From positions 62,001 through 126,000 of the forward strand of contig JAVJOU010000030.1 of the NCBI GenBank assembly GCA_040216635.1: a stretch of DNA of 64,000 nt, in the 5' to 3' direction. Under the pieces are notes generated by a model. That model was not told the DNA's origin. It worked only from the letters and a program-made list of their open reading frames with translations, and made no database searches. Of the stretch, positions 43,840 through 52,983 are shown piece after piece. The DNA comes from UBA1479 sp040216635 (lineage in GTDB: Bacteria > Pseudomonadota > Alphaproteobacteria > Rhodospirillales > Casp-alpha2). The first letter of the stretch is position 1; each line of letters begins with the position of its first letter. Both the position numbers and the translations under genes were made by a program.

Positions 43840-45387
43840 ATGCGGGACTGTGATGAATTGGATGACCCGCCGTCGGCATCAGTATCGGCCGACGCAACGG
43901 GACCGGACTGGCAATCGATCGTCGATGTCATCGACGCGGCGATCAGCGTGTTCGATAACGACGACCGTTTGGTCGCATGGAACCGTGCGTTCGCGGAAAC
44001 CGCGGGCAAGCCCGTCGTGCATCTGGAAGCCGGCATGCCCCATGTGGATGTGCTCGAAGCCTTCGCCGAACGCGGCGCCTATGGCCAAGGCACCCCCCGA
44101 ACCATCGCCGAAGACCGCATGGCGGTGATCCGCGCCAATCGCGATAAACAACAGGGCGAGGAATTCACCCTGGCCGACGGCAAGACGGTCAGCCGCGAGC
44201 GATATTTTCTGGAAACGGGTGAACTCGTTTCTTTCACCCGCAGCATCGACCGGCGTAAGACCGTCGAGCAGGAACTGGAAAGCAAATCCGCGATCCTGCA
44301 GACCGTGTTCGAAACCTTGAGCCAGCCGGTCTGCGTGTGGGACAGCGGCAAGCGCCTTGTCGCCTGTAACGACAAATTTGCCGAACTGACGGGCCAGGAC
44401 CCGTCGGAAATCGCCATCGGCATGCATTTGCGGGAATTTATCCTGTCCTCGGCGCGCAAGGGGTTTCTCGGCGACGGCGATCCCGTCGCATTGACCGAAG
44501 CCCGCTATACCGAATTATGGGATGACGCGCCGACCCCCCACGAAATCGTCCATCGATCCGACGGGCGCACCTTTGACGTTTGCCGCGGGCGCCTGCCCGA
44601 TGGCGGGGCCGTCTCCATCTACAACGACGTAACCGAGCGGGCTCAAACCGCCGAGGAATTACGCAAAGCCAAGGCCGAGGCGGAAAACGCCAGCGCCGTG
44701 AAATCGGATTTCCTCGCCAATATGAGCCACGAGCTGCGCACGCCCTTGAACGCCATCATCGGGTTCGCAGAAATGATGATGCACAGCCGGTTCGACGACC
44801 CCACGAAATATCAGGAATATGCCGGCGACATCCGCGGCAGCGCGGAACTGCTGCTGAACATCATCAACGATCTATTGGATCTGTCGCGCATCGAAGCCGG
44901 CAAGATGGAATTTCGCCTCAGCACGCTGGATGTGCGGGACTGTGTCGCGACCTGCCTGGACCTGATTCAGCGCACGGACGGCGCCCAGCGCCTGGATATT
45001 GAAAATCTGGTTCCCGCCGATTTCCCGGTGGTTCAGCTTGACGAGAACTTCCTGCGCCAGGCCCTTCTCAATCTTCTGTCCAATGCGGTCAAGGCCACGC
45101 CCGACGGCGGCCGCATTTCCGTTTCCGCCGACATCACCGCCCCCGGGCGGTTTTCCCTGTGTGTGACCGATACGGGGATCGGCATGCCGCCCGACATGGT
45201 GGAAACCGTATTCAACCCCTATGACGGGTCAGGCAACAGCTATGTCCGCAAGGAAATGGGCACCGGCCTGGGGCTCAGCATCGTCAAACGCTTGATCGAG
45301 ATGCTGCGCGGCGAGGTCATCATCAAAAGTTCTCCCGGCGACGGAACCACCGTGCGCCTGAACCTGCCCATCAGTTTCACGGACTGA
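43840..45387 (+). CDS. orphan PAS-domain sensor histidine kinase
   Basis: Soluble kinase of 515 residues without membrane helices. Two PAS-like domains lie at about 22-140 (AAISVFDNDDRLVAWNRAFAE) and 150-270 (LSQPVCVWDSGKRLVACNDKF); the dimerisation/phosphoacceptor helix has His297 in FLANMSHELRTPLNAIIGF; the ATPase domain shows N (LLNLLSNAVKATPDGG), G1 (VTDTGIGMP) and G2 (GTGLGLSIVKRL) boxes. The ATG at 43840 follows AAAGGG; an in-frame TTG lies two codons upstream. No response regulator is adjacent, so the partner is elsewhere. It probably senses a cytoplasmic signal. Confidence 0.92.
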   Translation: MRDCDELDDPPSASVSADATGPDWQSIVDVIDAAISVFDNDDRLVAWNRAFAETAGKPVVHLEAGMPHVDVLEAFAERGAYGQGTPRTIAEDRMAVIRANRDKQQGEEFTLADGKTVSRERYFLETGELVSFTRSIDRRKTVEQELESKSAILQTVFETLSQPVCVWDSGKRLVACNDKFAELTGQDPSEIAIGMHLREFILSSARKGFLGDGDPVALTEARYTELWDDAPTPHEIVHRSDGRTFDVCRGRLPDGGAVSIYNDVTERAQTAEELRKAKAEAENASAVKSDFLANMSHELRTPLNAIIGFAEMMMHSRFDDPTKYQEYAGDIRGSAELLLNIINDLLDLSRIEAGKMEFRLSTLDVRDCVATCLDLIQRTDGAQRLDIENLVPADFPVVQLDENFLRQALLNLLSNAVKATPDGGRISVSADITAPGRFSLCVTDTGIGMPPDMVETVFNPYDGSGNSYVRKEMGTGLGLSIVKRLIEMLRGEVIIKSSPGDGTTVRLNLPISFTD

Positions 45388-45560
45388 TCCTCGCCGAAAG
45401 GGCCGCGCCGGAGCTTTTTTCTTGCGTCCGTGCCCGCTTGGAGGTATTTCAGCGGCCATGAATTTGCATGATGCAGTCTTGGCCCCGCTTCCCATTACCA
45501 AAGGGAAGATTAAAACCGCCACCACGAGGTGACGCGGGTCTGATTGCTTGTGCGATATTA

Positions 45561-45597
45561 GCAAACGGCCCGCGGATGCACCCCGCGGGCCGTTTGC
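45561..45597 (+). other. 15-bp perfect inverted repeat upstream of asd
   Basis: GCAAACGGCCCGCGG and CCGCGGGCCGTTTGC flank a 7-base loop. No T-run follows on either strand. A smaller hairpin CTTCCC/GGGAAG lies at 45488-45508. The 286-base gap from 45388 to 45673 holds no gene; a T-rich patch after the kinase gene (GAGCTTTTTTC) lacks a convincing stem. The large hairpin is a terminator-like or leader element for asd. Confidence 0.7.
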
Positions 45598-45673
45598 GTT
45601 ATGATACGCGCATCGTCCCGGGCGGGGTGCCGAAAGCCAAAGGCCCCCTTGGGATGTAAGGAGAGTGAGAACC

Positions 45674-46705
45674 ATGGGTTACAAAGTTGCCGTCGTCGGC
45701 GCCACGGGCAACGTGGGCCGCGAAGTCTTGCAGATCATGGCAGAGCGGGAATTTCCCGCCGACGAGGTTGTGGCGCTTGCCTCTGCCCGTTCCGTCGGAC
45801 GTGAAATCTCCTATGGCGAGGACCAAGTTCTGAAGGTCCAGAACCTGGAGACTTTCGATTTCCGCGGAACGGATATCGTGCTGTCCAGCCCGGGCGCCAA
45901 GATTTCGGCCAAATATTCGCCCATCGCCGCCGAAGCCGGTGCCGTCGTGATCGACAATACCAGCCATTTCCGCATGGACCCGGACGTGCCCCTGGTCGTG
46001 CCCGAGGTCAATCCCCATGCCCTGGCCGGCTACGCCAAGCGCAACATCATCGCCAATCCCAATTGCTCGACCATCCAGATGGTCGCGGCATTGAAGCCCC
46101 TGCACGACCTGCAGCCGATCAAGCGGGTCGTTGTGTCGACCTATCAGTCCGTATCGGGCGGCGGCAAGGAAGCCATGGACGAGTTGTTCAATCAGACGCG
46201 CGGCATCTATTCCAACGAACCCTTCCACAAGTACCAGACCAAGTTCACCAAGCAGATCGCCTTTAACGTCATCCCGCATATCGACGTGTTCATGGACGAC
46301 GGATCGACCAAGGAAGAATGGAAGATGGTGGCCGAGACCAAGAAGATCCTGGACCCGGATATCGCCGTTCACGCAACCTGCGTGCGGGTGCCCGTATTCA
46401 TCGGCCATGCCGAAGCCGTGAACGTGGAATTCGAATATCCCGTGACCGAGGACGAAGCCCGCAAGGCCCTGCGCAAGGCGCCGGGCGTCACGGTGGTCGA
46501 TCACCGCGCCGACGAAGGTTATGTCACGCCGGTCGAATGTGCCGGCGAAGACCCGGTCTATATCTCGCGCATCCGCAAGGACCCGACCATCGAACACGGG
46601 CTTTCCATGTGGGTTGTTTCCGACAACCTGCGCAAGGGAGCGGCCCTCAACACGGTGCAGATCGCCGAAGAATTGATCCGCTCCTACATGAAAAAGGCGG
46701 CATAG
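45674..46705 (+). CDS. asd: aspartate-semialdehyde dehydrogenase
   Basis: NADPH-dependent reductase of aspartyl phosphate, feeding lysine, diaminopimelate, threonine and methionine synthesis; 343 residues. The nucleotide loop VVGATGNVGREVL, the catalytic cysteine in NPNCSTIQM, STYQSVSGGGKEAMDEL and the late His in EHGLSMWVVSDNLRKGAA are typical. I prefer the ATG at 45674 over the GTG at 45665 because GGAG at 45660-45663 suits the ATG. The cytochrome c gene begins five bases after its stop. Confidence 0.97.
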   Translation: MGYKVAVVGATGNVGREVLQIMAEREFPADEVVALASARSVGREISYGEDQVLKVQNLETFDFRGTDIVLSSPGAKISAKYSPIAAEAGAVVIDNTSHFRMDPDVPLVVPEVNPHALAGYAKRNIIANPNCSTIQMVAALKPLHDLQPIKRVVVSTYQSVSGGGKEAMDELFNQTRGIYSNEPFHKYQTKFTKQIAFNVIPHIDVFMDDGSTKEEWKMVAETKKILDPDIAVHATCVRVPVFIGHAEAVNVEFEYPVTEDEARKALRKAPGVTVVDHRADEGYVTPVECAGEDPVYISRIRKDPTIEHGLSMWVVSDNLRKGAALNTVQIAEELIRSYMKKAA

Positions 46706-46710
46706 CAGAC

Positions 46711-47220
46711 ATGACACAGGCGACGCAGACCGCACCGGATCGAAGCCGCGTGGGCCAATGGATCGGCCTGGGCGTGATCGCAATCTGCGTCGCCCTTGTC
46801 GGCTATATCGCCGTCAACCGGCCGGCGGAACAAAGCCTGGCGGCGATCGAAAACCAGAAACAGGTGGAAGTGGGCCAGCTTGTCTATCAGCAGAACTGCA
46901 TGAGCTGCCATGGGGTCAAGCTGAAGGGCATGCCAAGCTGGGAAGTGGCCACGCGCAAGCAAGCCGGTATTCCGCTTTCCGCCGACGGCACGACCTGGCA
47001 CATGTCGGACCGGCAGATTTTCACGGCCATCGCCACGGGCGAGCGCGTCAAAGGCGGCAAGACCGAACAGATTCACGACACGGCGTTCCAACAGCGCCTG
47101 ACGGAAAAGGAAATCTGGGGCCTGATCGCCTATTTCAAGACCACCTGGACCGCCCGGCAGATCGAATCCCAGAAGGAAACGAACCTGCGCGATCGGCCCG
47201 TCGTCCCCGCACCGAAATGA
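46711..47220 (+). CDS. membrane-anchored monoheme cytochrome c
   Basis: Class I-like c-type cytochrome, 169 residues. An uncleaved N-terminal helix (VGQWIGLGVIAICVALVGYIAV) anchors it in the inner membrane; the heme site is CMSCHG in GQLVYQQNCMSCHGVKLKG; candidate axial methionines are in PSWEVATRK-following MSDRQIF and in the earlier GMPSW. It depends on the Ccm system encoded in this window. The stop overlaps by four bases (ATGA) the start of a multicopper oxidase, so the two are probably redox partners. The ATG at 46711 has no strong ribosome binding site but lies in an asd-coupled position. Confidence 0.85.
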   Translation: MTQATQTAPDRSRVGQWIGLGVIAICVALVGYIAVNRPAEQSLAAIENQKQVEVGQLVYQQNCMSCHGVKLKGMPSWEVATRKQAGIPLSADGTTWHMSDRQIFTAIATGERVKGGKTEQIHDTAFQQRLTEKEIWGLIAYFKTTWTARQIESQKETNLRDRPVVPAPK

Positions 47221-48671
47221 CGGGCCTGCCGGTCCCCAGACGAAAGGTTCTGGCCGGGATCGGCGCCGGCCTGGGGGCCGTCCTGACATCCATTGCCCTG
47301 CCGCCGCTGACGCGCGCATCCGCCGCCGTCCGCGAATATCGATTGCGGGCCGCCCCCGCGCGGGCGCGGCTGATCGGCCCGGGCGGGCCTGAAACATCCG
47401 TCTGGACCTATAACGGGCAAACGCCGGGACCGGTGATCCGCGCACGCCGGGGCGAACGCATTCGCGTGCTGTTCGAAAACGCACTGGAACAGCCCACGAC
47501 CATCCATTGGCACGGCATCCGCCTGCCCAACGCCATGGACGGGGTGCCCTTCCTGACCCAGCCGCCGGTCAATCCCGGTGAAACCTTCGCCTACGAATTC
47601 GATACCGAGGACGCCGGGACCTTCTGGTACCATCCCCATTTCAATTCATCGGAACAGGTCGCCATGGGCCTGGCCGGACCGCTGATCATCGACGAGCCTG
47701 ACGCCCCCCATGTGGACCGCGATGTTATATGGGTGATCGACGACTGGCGTTTGACCGAAGCAGGCGCCATCGCGTCCTTCGACCGGCCGTTTCACGACAT
47801 GGCCCACGGCGGCCGGTTCGGCAATACGGTCACGGTCAACGGCCAGATCGCCGAGGACGTGCCCGTCACGGCCGGCGAGCGCATCCGCCTGCGCCTGATC
47901 AACACGGCCAATGCGCGGATTTTCAGGCTGAGCTTCAAAGGTCATCGTCCCTGGCTGGCCGCGATCGACGGCCATGCGATCCCGCCCCGCCGTTTCAACG
48001 AAGGGCAGTTGATCATCGCCCCCGGGTCCCGCGCCGACCTGATCATCGATATGGACGGCGCCCTGGGAGAACGGTATTCGGTGATCGACAATTCACCCGA
48101 AGGCATCCGCTACCGTCTGGCCGATCTGGCCTACGGTTCGGCGCCGGCATCTGCCCGGGCCGAACGCCCCGCACCGACCGCCTGGGCACCCAATCCCCTA
48201 CCCGAGCCCGACATGTCCAACCCGACCCGCCTGAGCCTGGACATGGAAGGCGGCGCCATGGGAGGGCTGCAAAGCGCCCTGTACAAGGGCGAGAAGCTGA
48301 CCGGCCGTGACCTTGCTCGCAAACACGGCATGGTCTGGTCCTTCAACGGTGTGGTCCATCCACCCATGAAGTACGGCGAAACCCATCACCATCCCATGTT
48401 CACCTTCAAGAAGGGCGAGACGGTCGTCCTCGCCATCCGCAACAAGACCGCCTTCGCCCATCCGATTCATCTGCACGGCCATACCTTCCGCGTGCTGACG
48501 CGAAACGGCAAACCGGCCAAGGACCGTCCCTGGCAGGACACGGTGCTGCTGCCCGTCGACGGCGAGGCGGAAATCGCCTTCGTCGCCGATAACCCGGGCG
48601 ACTGGATGCTCCACTGTCACATCATGGAACACCAGAAATCCGGGATGATGGGCTACTTCCGGGTCACCTAG
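47217..48671 (+). CDS. exported multicopper oxidase
   Basis: Three-cupredoxin oxidase of 484 residues. The N-terminus PRRKVLAGIGAGLGAVL is a twin-arginine-type signal, so it is exported folded. All copper motifs are present: HWHG, WYHPHF, HPIHLHGH and HCHIMEHQKSGM, giving the trinuclear centre and a type 1 site with Cys in HCH and axial Met. Family members oxidise Cu(I), phenols, Mn(II) or bilirubin, or act in cell division; substrate here is unknown. Translational coupling to the cytochrome c gene is unusual and suggests that the cytochrome donates or accepts electrons. Confidence 0.92.
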   Translation: MTGLPVPRRKVLAGIGAGLGAVLTSIALPPLTRASAAVREYRLRAAPARARLIGPGGPETSVWTYNGQTPGPVIRARRGERIRVLFENALEQPTTIHWHGIRLPNAMDGVPFLTQPPVNPGETFAYEFDTEDAGTFWYHPHFNSSEQVAMGLAGPLIIDEPDAPHVDRDVIWVIDDWRLTEAGAIASFDRPFHDMAHGGRFGNTVTVNGQIAEDVPVTAGERIRLRLINTANARIFRLSFKGHRPWLAAIDGHAIPPRRFNEGQLIIAPGSRADLIIDMDGALGERYSVIDNSPEGIRYRLADLAYGSAPASARAERPAPTAWAPNPLPEPDMSNPTRLSLDMEGGAMGGLQSALYKGEKLTGRDLARKHGMVWSFNGVVHPPMKYGETHHHPMFTFKKGETVVLAIRNKTAFAHPIHLHGHTFRVLTRNGKPAKDRPWQDTVLLPVDGEAEIAFVADNPGDWMLHCHIMEHQKSGMMGYFRVT

Positions 48672-48795
48672 ATGAAAACGGCGCTATGCCCCCTGTCTCC
48701 GCTTTCCGGTTTGCCGAAAACCGCTATGATCGCGCCTTGACCGGGTGGCAAATTCTGACCGGTCTGAACCCACCAACAGCGGCACGGGCACGGTC

Positions 48796-51573
48796 ATGAC
48801 GGCAAACATCGACTTGACGGCGGAAGCCGAGGACATCACGAAAGACCAGCCGCTGATCGAAGACATTCGGCTGCTCGGCCGGCTGCTTGGGGAGACGGTA
48901 AAGGCGCAGCAGGGCGACGGGGTATTCGAGCTGATCGAAACCATCCGCCGCATGTCCGTGCAGTTCCACCGCGAGGACGACCTGTCGGCGCGGCAGGCGC
49001 TGGAGGACATCCTCCGCGCCCTCGACCCCGCACTGGCGGTCCAGGTCATCCGTGCCTTCAGCTATTTTTCCCATCTGGCGAACATCGCCGAGGACCATCA
49101 CCACGTGCGGCGCACCCGCCACCACGCCATCGCCGGATCGAAGCCTCGGCGGGGAACCATCGCCGACGCCCTGGACCGGGCCTTCGGCGCCGGTCTGTCC
49201 CCGGCCGAGATTCGGGCGTTCTTCGACAGCGCCCAGATCAGTCCCGTGCTGACGGCGCATCCGACCGAAGTACGCCGGCAAAGCATGATGCACCGCGAGA
49301 TCGCCATCGCGGACCTGATCGCGCGGCGCGAGCGGGCCGACCTGACGCCTGATGAACACCGCGAGATCGAAGACCGCCTGGCCCGGGCCGTTCTGGTGCT
49401 GTGGCAGACCAACCTGCTGCGCCAGACGCGCCTGGACGTCATGGACGAGGTCACCAACGGCCTGACCTACTTCGACCATACCTTCTTCACCGAACTGCCG
49501 CGCCTGTTCGCCGAGGTCGAGGACCGCCTTGCCGCGGCCGGCGCCGATACGGACACGGCGGCCCTGCCGTCGTTCCTGATGATCGGCAGCTGGATCGGCG
49601 GCGACCGGGACGGCAATCCCTTCGTCGATGCCGACGTGCTGCGGGGCACCCTGCGCCGGCACAGCGAGAAGGCGCTGACCTTCTATCTGCAAGAGGTTCA
49701 CAAGCTCGGCCAGGAACTTCCCCTGTCCTCGCTGATCGTGGACGTGTCACCGGACCTTGCTGAATTCGCCGCCGGGTCGCCGGACACCTCGCCGCACCGC
49801 AACGCGGAACCCTACCGCCGGGCACTCAGCCGCATTTACGCCCGCCTGGCCGCGACGCAGCAGCACCTGAACGGAACCGCCCCGGCGCGGGCACCACTGG
49901 GCGAAGCGGCACCCTACGACGACGCCCACGAGTTGAGCGGCGACCTGCGGATTCTTCACGACTCCCTGGCGCAGAACGGCTCCCTCGCGCTGACCAAGGG
50001 CCGGCTGCGCCATCTGCGCCGGGCGGTCGACTGTTTCGGATTCCACCTTGCCCGCCTTGACTTGCGGCAGGGATCGGACGTGCACAACGCAACCCTGGCG
50101 GAACTGCTGGACGCGGCAGAGCCCGGCACCGACTACCTGGGCATGGACGAAATGGCGCGGCGCGACCTTCTGGGCACCGAACTGCAGAGCCGGCGCCCCC
50201 TGATCATTCCGCGCCACGCCTATTCCGAAACGACGGCGAAGGAACTGGGCGTGCTGCGGACGGCCCGCGACGGGCTGGACAAATACGGCGCCGATGCCAT
50301 CCGCACCGCCATCGTGTCCAACACCCGGGAAGCCTCCGACATCCTGTGCCTGGCGGTCCTGTTGAAGGAAGCCGGGCTGATCGACGAGACGGGGCAAAGC
50401 AGCCTCAACCTGGTGCCTTTGTTCGAAACCATCGACGATCTGCGCCGCTCGGTCGAGATCATGGACGCCCTGCTGTCGACCCCCGCCTATCGCCGCCTGG
50501 TCGACAGCCGCGGCGGGCTGCAGGAAATCATGCTGGGCTATTCGGACAGCAACAAGGACGGCGGCTACGTCACCTCGGGGTGGGAACTGTACAAGGCGGA
50601 GACGGGACTGGTCGACCTGTGCAAACGCCACGGCGTCAAGCTGCGCCTGTTCCACGGCCGGGGCGGGTCCGTCGGGCGCGGCGGCGGCCCCAGCTTCGAC
50701 GCAATCCTGGCGCAGCCGGCGGGTGCGGTCGACGGCCAGATCCGCCTGACCGAACAGGGCGAAATCATCTCGTCCAAGTACACCAACCCGGAGGTCGGCC
50801 GGCGCAACCTGGAAATTCACGTCGCGGCGACGCTCGAGGCCTCGCTGCTGCATCCCTCCGACGGCCCCGTGCCCGAGGCGTTCACCGGCGCCATGGACCG
50901 GCTGTCGGATCTGGCCTTCCGCGCCTACCGCGAATTGGTGTTCGAAACGCCCGGGTTCAACGACTACTTCCGCGCCTCCACCGTCATCGACGAGATTTCG
51001 ACCCTGAACATCGGGTCCCGCCCGGCGTCGCGCAAGGCGTCCGGGCAGATCACCGACCTGCGCGCCATCCCCTGGGTGTTCAGTTGGTCGCAGTGCCGGA
51101 TCATGCTGCCGGGATGGTACGGGTTCGGGTCGGCCGTTCAGGCCTGGCGGGACGAAACGGGCGACGGCGCCCTTGATCTGCTGCGCCGGATGCACCGCGA
51201 CTGGCCGTTCTTTGCCACATTGCTGTCGAACATGGACATGGTGCTGGCCAAGTCGAACATGGCGATCGCCTCGCGCTATGCCGACCTGCTTTCGGACAAG
51301 GCCCTGCGCGAGACCATTTTCAACCGCATCCGCGAGGAACGCATCGCGACCATCACGGCGCTGTTCGAAATCACCGGCAACGACCGCCTGCTCGCCGGCA
51401 ATGCGCTGCTCGCCCGGTCCATCGAAAACCGCTTTCCCTATATCGACCCGCTGAACCATCTGCAGGTCGACCTGCTGCGCGCTCATCGGGACGGCGCCGA
51501 CGACCCCAAGGTGCTGCGCGGCCTGCTTCTCTCCATCAACGGTATTTCGGCGGGCCTGCGCAACAGCGGCTAG
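48796..51573 (+). CDS. ppc: phosphoenolpyruvate carboxylase
   Basis: Anaplerotic enzyme that makes oxaloacetate from PEP and bicarbonate; 925 residues. The catalytic histidine is in VLTAHPTEVRRQS, the catalytic lysine in GYSDSNKDGGY, the glycine-rich loop in FHGRGGSVGRGGGP, with RAIPWVFSWSQCR and the C-terminal Asn-Ser-Gly (QNSG-type NSG) needed for inhibition. An in-frame GTG at 48745 could add 17 residues; neither start has a good ribosome binding site, and I choose the ATG at 48796. The gene ends 19 bases from the convergent BNR-protein gene. Confidence 0.96.
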   Translation: MTANIDLTAEAEDITKDQPLIEDIRLLGRLLGETVKAQQGDGVFELIETIRRMSVQFHREDDLSARQALEDILRALDPALAVQVIRAFSYFSHLANIAEDHHHVRRTRHHAIAGSKPRRGTIADALDRAFGAGLSPAEIRAFFDSAQISPVLTAHPTEVRRQSMMHREIAIADLIARRERADLTPDEHREIEDRLARAVLVLWQTNLLRQTRLDVMDEVTNGLTYFDHTFFTELPRLFAEVEDRLAAAGADTDTAALPSFLMIGSWIGGDRDGNPFVDADVLRGTLRRHSEKALTFYLQEVHKLGQELPLSSLIVDVSPDLAEFAAGSPDTSPHRNAEPYRRALSRIYARLAATQQHLNGTAPARAPLGEAAPYDDAHELSGDLRILHDSLAQNGSLALTKGRLRHLRRAVDCFGFHLARLDLRQGSDVHNATLAELLDAAEPGTDYLGMDEMARRDLLGTELQSRRPLIIPRHAYSETTAKELGVLRTARDGLDKYGADAIRTAIVSNTREASDILCLAVLLKEAGLIDETGQSSLNLVPLFETIDDLRRSVEIMDALLSTPAYRRLVDSRGGLQEIMLGYSDSNKDGGYVTSGWELYKAETGLVDLCKRHGVKLRLFHGRGGSVGRGGGPSFDAILAQPAGAVDGQIRLTEQGEIISSKYTNPEVGRRNLEIHVAATLEASLLHPSDGPVPEAFTGAMDRLSDLAFRAYRELVFETPGFNDYFRASTVIDEISTLNIGSRPASRKASGQITDLRAIPWVFSWSQCRIMLPGWYGFGSAVQAWRDETGDGALDLLRRMHRDWPFFATLLSNMDMVLAKSNMAIASRYADLLSDKALRETIFNRIREERIATITALFEITGNDRLLAGNALLARSIENRFPYIDPLNHLQVDLLRAHRDGADDPKVLRGLLLSINGISAGLRNSG

Positions 51574-51592
51574 CCTCGCGCCAGCCAGGGGC

Positions 51593-52672
51593 TCAGGCGA
51601 ATTTCACGGCTGCCACCGGCGGCAGGCGCGCGTCCAGCGCCTGCCAGCTGTCGCCCGCGTCTTCCGAAATCCAGAACCCGCCCGAGGTCGAGCCGAAGGC
51701 CAGCCGTTCACCCGTTTCGTCCACGGCCAGTGCATGGCGGTAAACCAGATCATAGGCGTGTTTGCCCGGCAGACCCTTGTCCAAGACCTCGAAGGACTGG
51801 CCGCCATCGCGCGTGCGCGACACCACGACCTTGCCGTCCACCGGGATGCGCCGCTCGTCTTTTTCAGCCGGCACGAACCAGGCGGTTTCCGAGTCCGTCG
51901 GATGGGCGACCACGGCAAAGCCGAAGCCAGAGGGCTTGGCCGCATCGACCTTGACCCAGTTCTCACCCGCATCAAGTGATCGGAAGATCGCGCTGTGATG
52001 CTGACACCACATGACGTCGGGTGCGGCCGGACATTGCGCCAGTTGATGAATATCCTGGGGAATGGAATCCCCCTGTTGATCGGGCGGCATGTAGTCGTTG
52101 ATCATGCCTTTGTTGATGACGTTCCAGGTTTCGCCTTCGTCGCGGGTCGCCCAGATCCCGCCGGTGGACACACCGACGGTGACATGGGCCGGATCGCGGG
52201 GATCGACCAGAACCGAAGACAACCCCGGCTGCTCCCCGCCGGCGACGCCGAACCATTGCTTGCGGCCGGGATGCAGCCACAGTTCCTCGACCAGGGACCA
52301 GGTTTCGCCCCTGTCGTCGGAGCGGAACAATCCGCCCGGCATGGTCCCGGCGTAGATGCGGCCCGGCACGCCGCCCGGCGTGAAATTCCAGATGCGGCCC
52401 AAGGTCCAGGGATGCGGGTCGTCCTCGGCGTCTTCCGGTTTTTCCGGGAAGACCGGCATGGCCATCTCCGCCCATTTTCCCGCCTTGTCCCGGCGCCACA
52501 GCTTGGGCCCGAAATGGCCCAGGTCGGGGGCCGCCAGGGTCATGCCGTCGATGGTCAGGACAGCGGAAATGGGATCACCCAGGAAATGAATGTCGGATAC
52601 ATCCCATCCGCTTTTTCCGCGGGTGATTTCAAACAGTCCCTTGCGGGTTGCCACCTGCAACAGATTACTCAT
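51593..52672 (-). CDS. BNR/sialidase-like beta-propeller protein
   Basis: A 359-residue propeller with several Asp-box (BNR) motifs: SDDRGETWSL, TRDEGETWNV, SLDAGENWVK, TRDGGQSFEV and SEDAGDSWQA. There is no signal peptide, so it is cytoplasmic, and no sialidase catalytic set is evident, so the label exo-alpha-sialidase often given to such proteins is not supported. The ATG at 52672 is fixed by AAGGA. It lies 16 bases after the MoaD/ThiS-like gene, a pairing I have seen in other bacteria. Function unknown. Confidence 0.85.
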   Translation of the reverse strand: MSNLLQVATRKGLFEITRGKSGWDVSDIHFLGDPISAVLTIDGMTLAAPDLGHFGPKLWRRDKAGKWAEMAMPVFPEKPEDAEDDPHPWTLGRIWNFTPGGVPGRIYAGTMPGGLFRSDDRGETWSLVEELWLHPGRKQWFGVAGGEQPGLSSVLVDPRDPAHVTVGVSTGGIWATRDEGETWNVINKGMINDYMPPDQQGDSIPQDIHQLAQCPAAPDVMWCQHHSAIFRSLDAGENWVKVDAAKPSGFGFAVVAHPTDSETAWFVPAEKDERRIPVDGKVVVSRTRDGGQSFEVLDKGLPGKHAYDLVYRHALAVDETGERLAFGSTSGGFWISEDAGDSWQALDARLPPVAAVKFA

Positions 52673-52688
52673 CGCTATATCCTTTTGC

Positions 52689-52964
52689 TCAGCCGCCCGA
52701 TAGGGCCTGAAAAACATGAATTTCATCGTCCGGCCCGATCGGGTCCGTCAGCTTTTCCCGGTCCTTGGCCGGCGCCCCGGCCACGAAGACCGCGACATGA
52801 CGGCGCAGCATCCCCTGGTCGTCCAGGATGTAGCTGCGAAGGGCCGGGTGATCCCCGAACACAGCCTTCAAGGCGGCTCCCAAAGTTGCGGCCCCGGGCC
52901 CCACGTCGACGCTGGGGGCCGGCAGGAAGCGTTCCAGCTGGCTGGTGAAGTGCACGATCGCCAT
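52689..52964 (-). CDS. MoaD/ThiS-like ubiquitin-fold protein
   Basis: A 91-residue beta-grasp protein: VHFTSQLERFLPAPSVDVG, the helix TLGAALKAVFGDHPALRSYIL, VFVAGAPAKDREKLTDPIGP and a C-terminus ending exactly in Gly-Gly (EIHVFQALSGG), as needed for adenylation and sulfur loading by an E1-like enzyme. No moa, thi or E1-like gene is nearby, so it is probably not the molybdopterin or thiamin sulfur carrier. It is cotranscribed with the BNR propeller protein. Confidence 0.85.
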   Translation of the reverse strand: MAIVHFTSQLERFLPAPSVDVGPGAATLGAALKAVFGDHPALRSYILDDQGMLRRHVAVFVAGAPAKDREKLTDPIGPDDEIHVFQALSGG

Positions 52965-52983
52965 GACAGCTTGGACCCTGCCC

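Noticed and set aside
43840..45387. Two-component pair partner next to the sensor kinase
   Set aside because: Neither leuB nor asd, the flanking genes, encodes a receiver domain, and none is seen on the other strand.
51593..52672. True sialidase activity for the BNR protein
   Set aside because: Only Asp-box repeats are seen; there is no signal peptide and no recognisable arginine triad or Tyr/Glu nucleophile pair.
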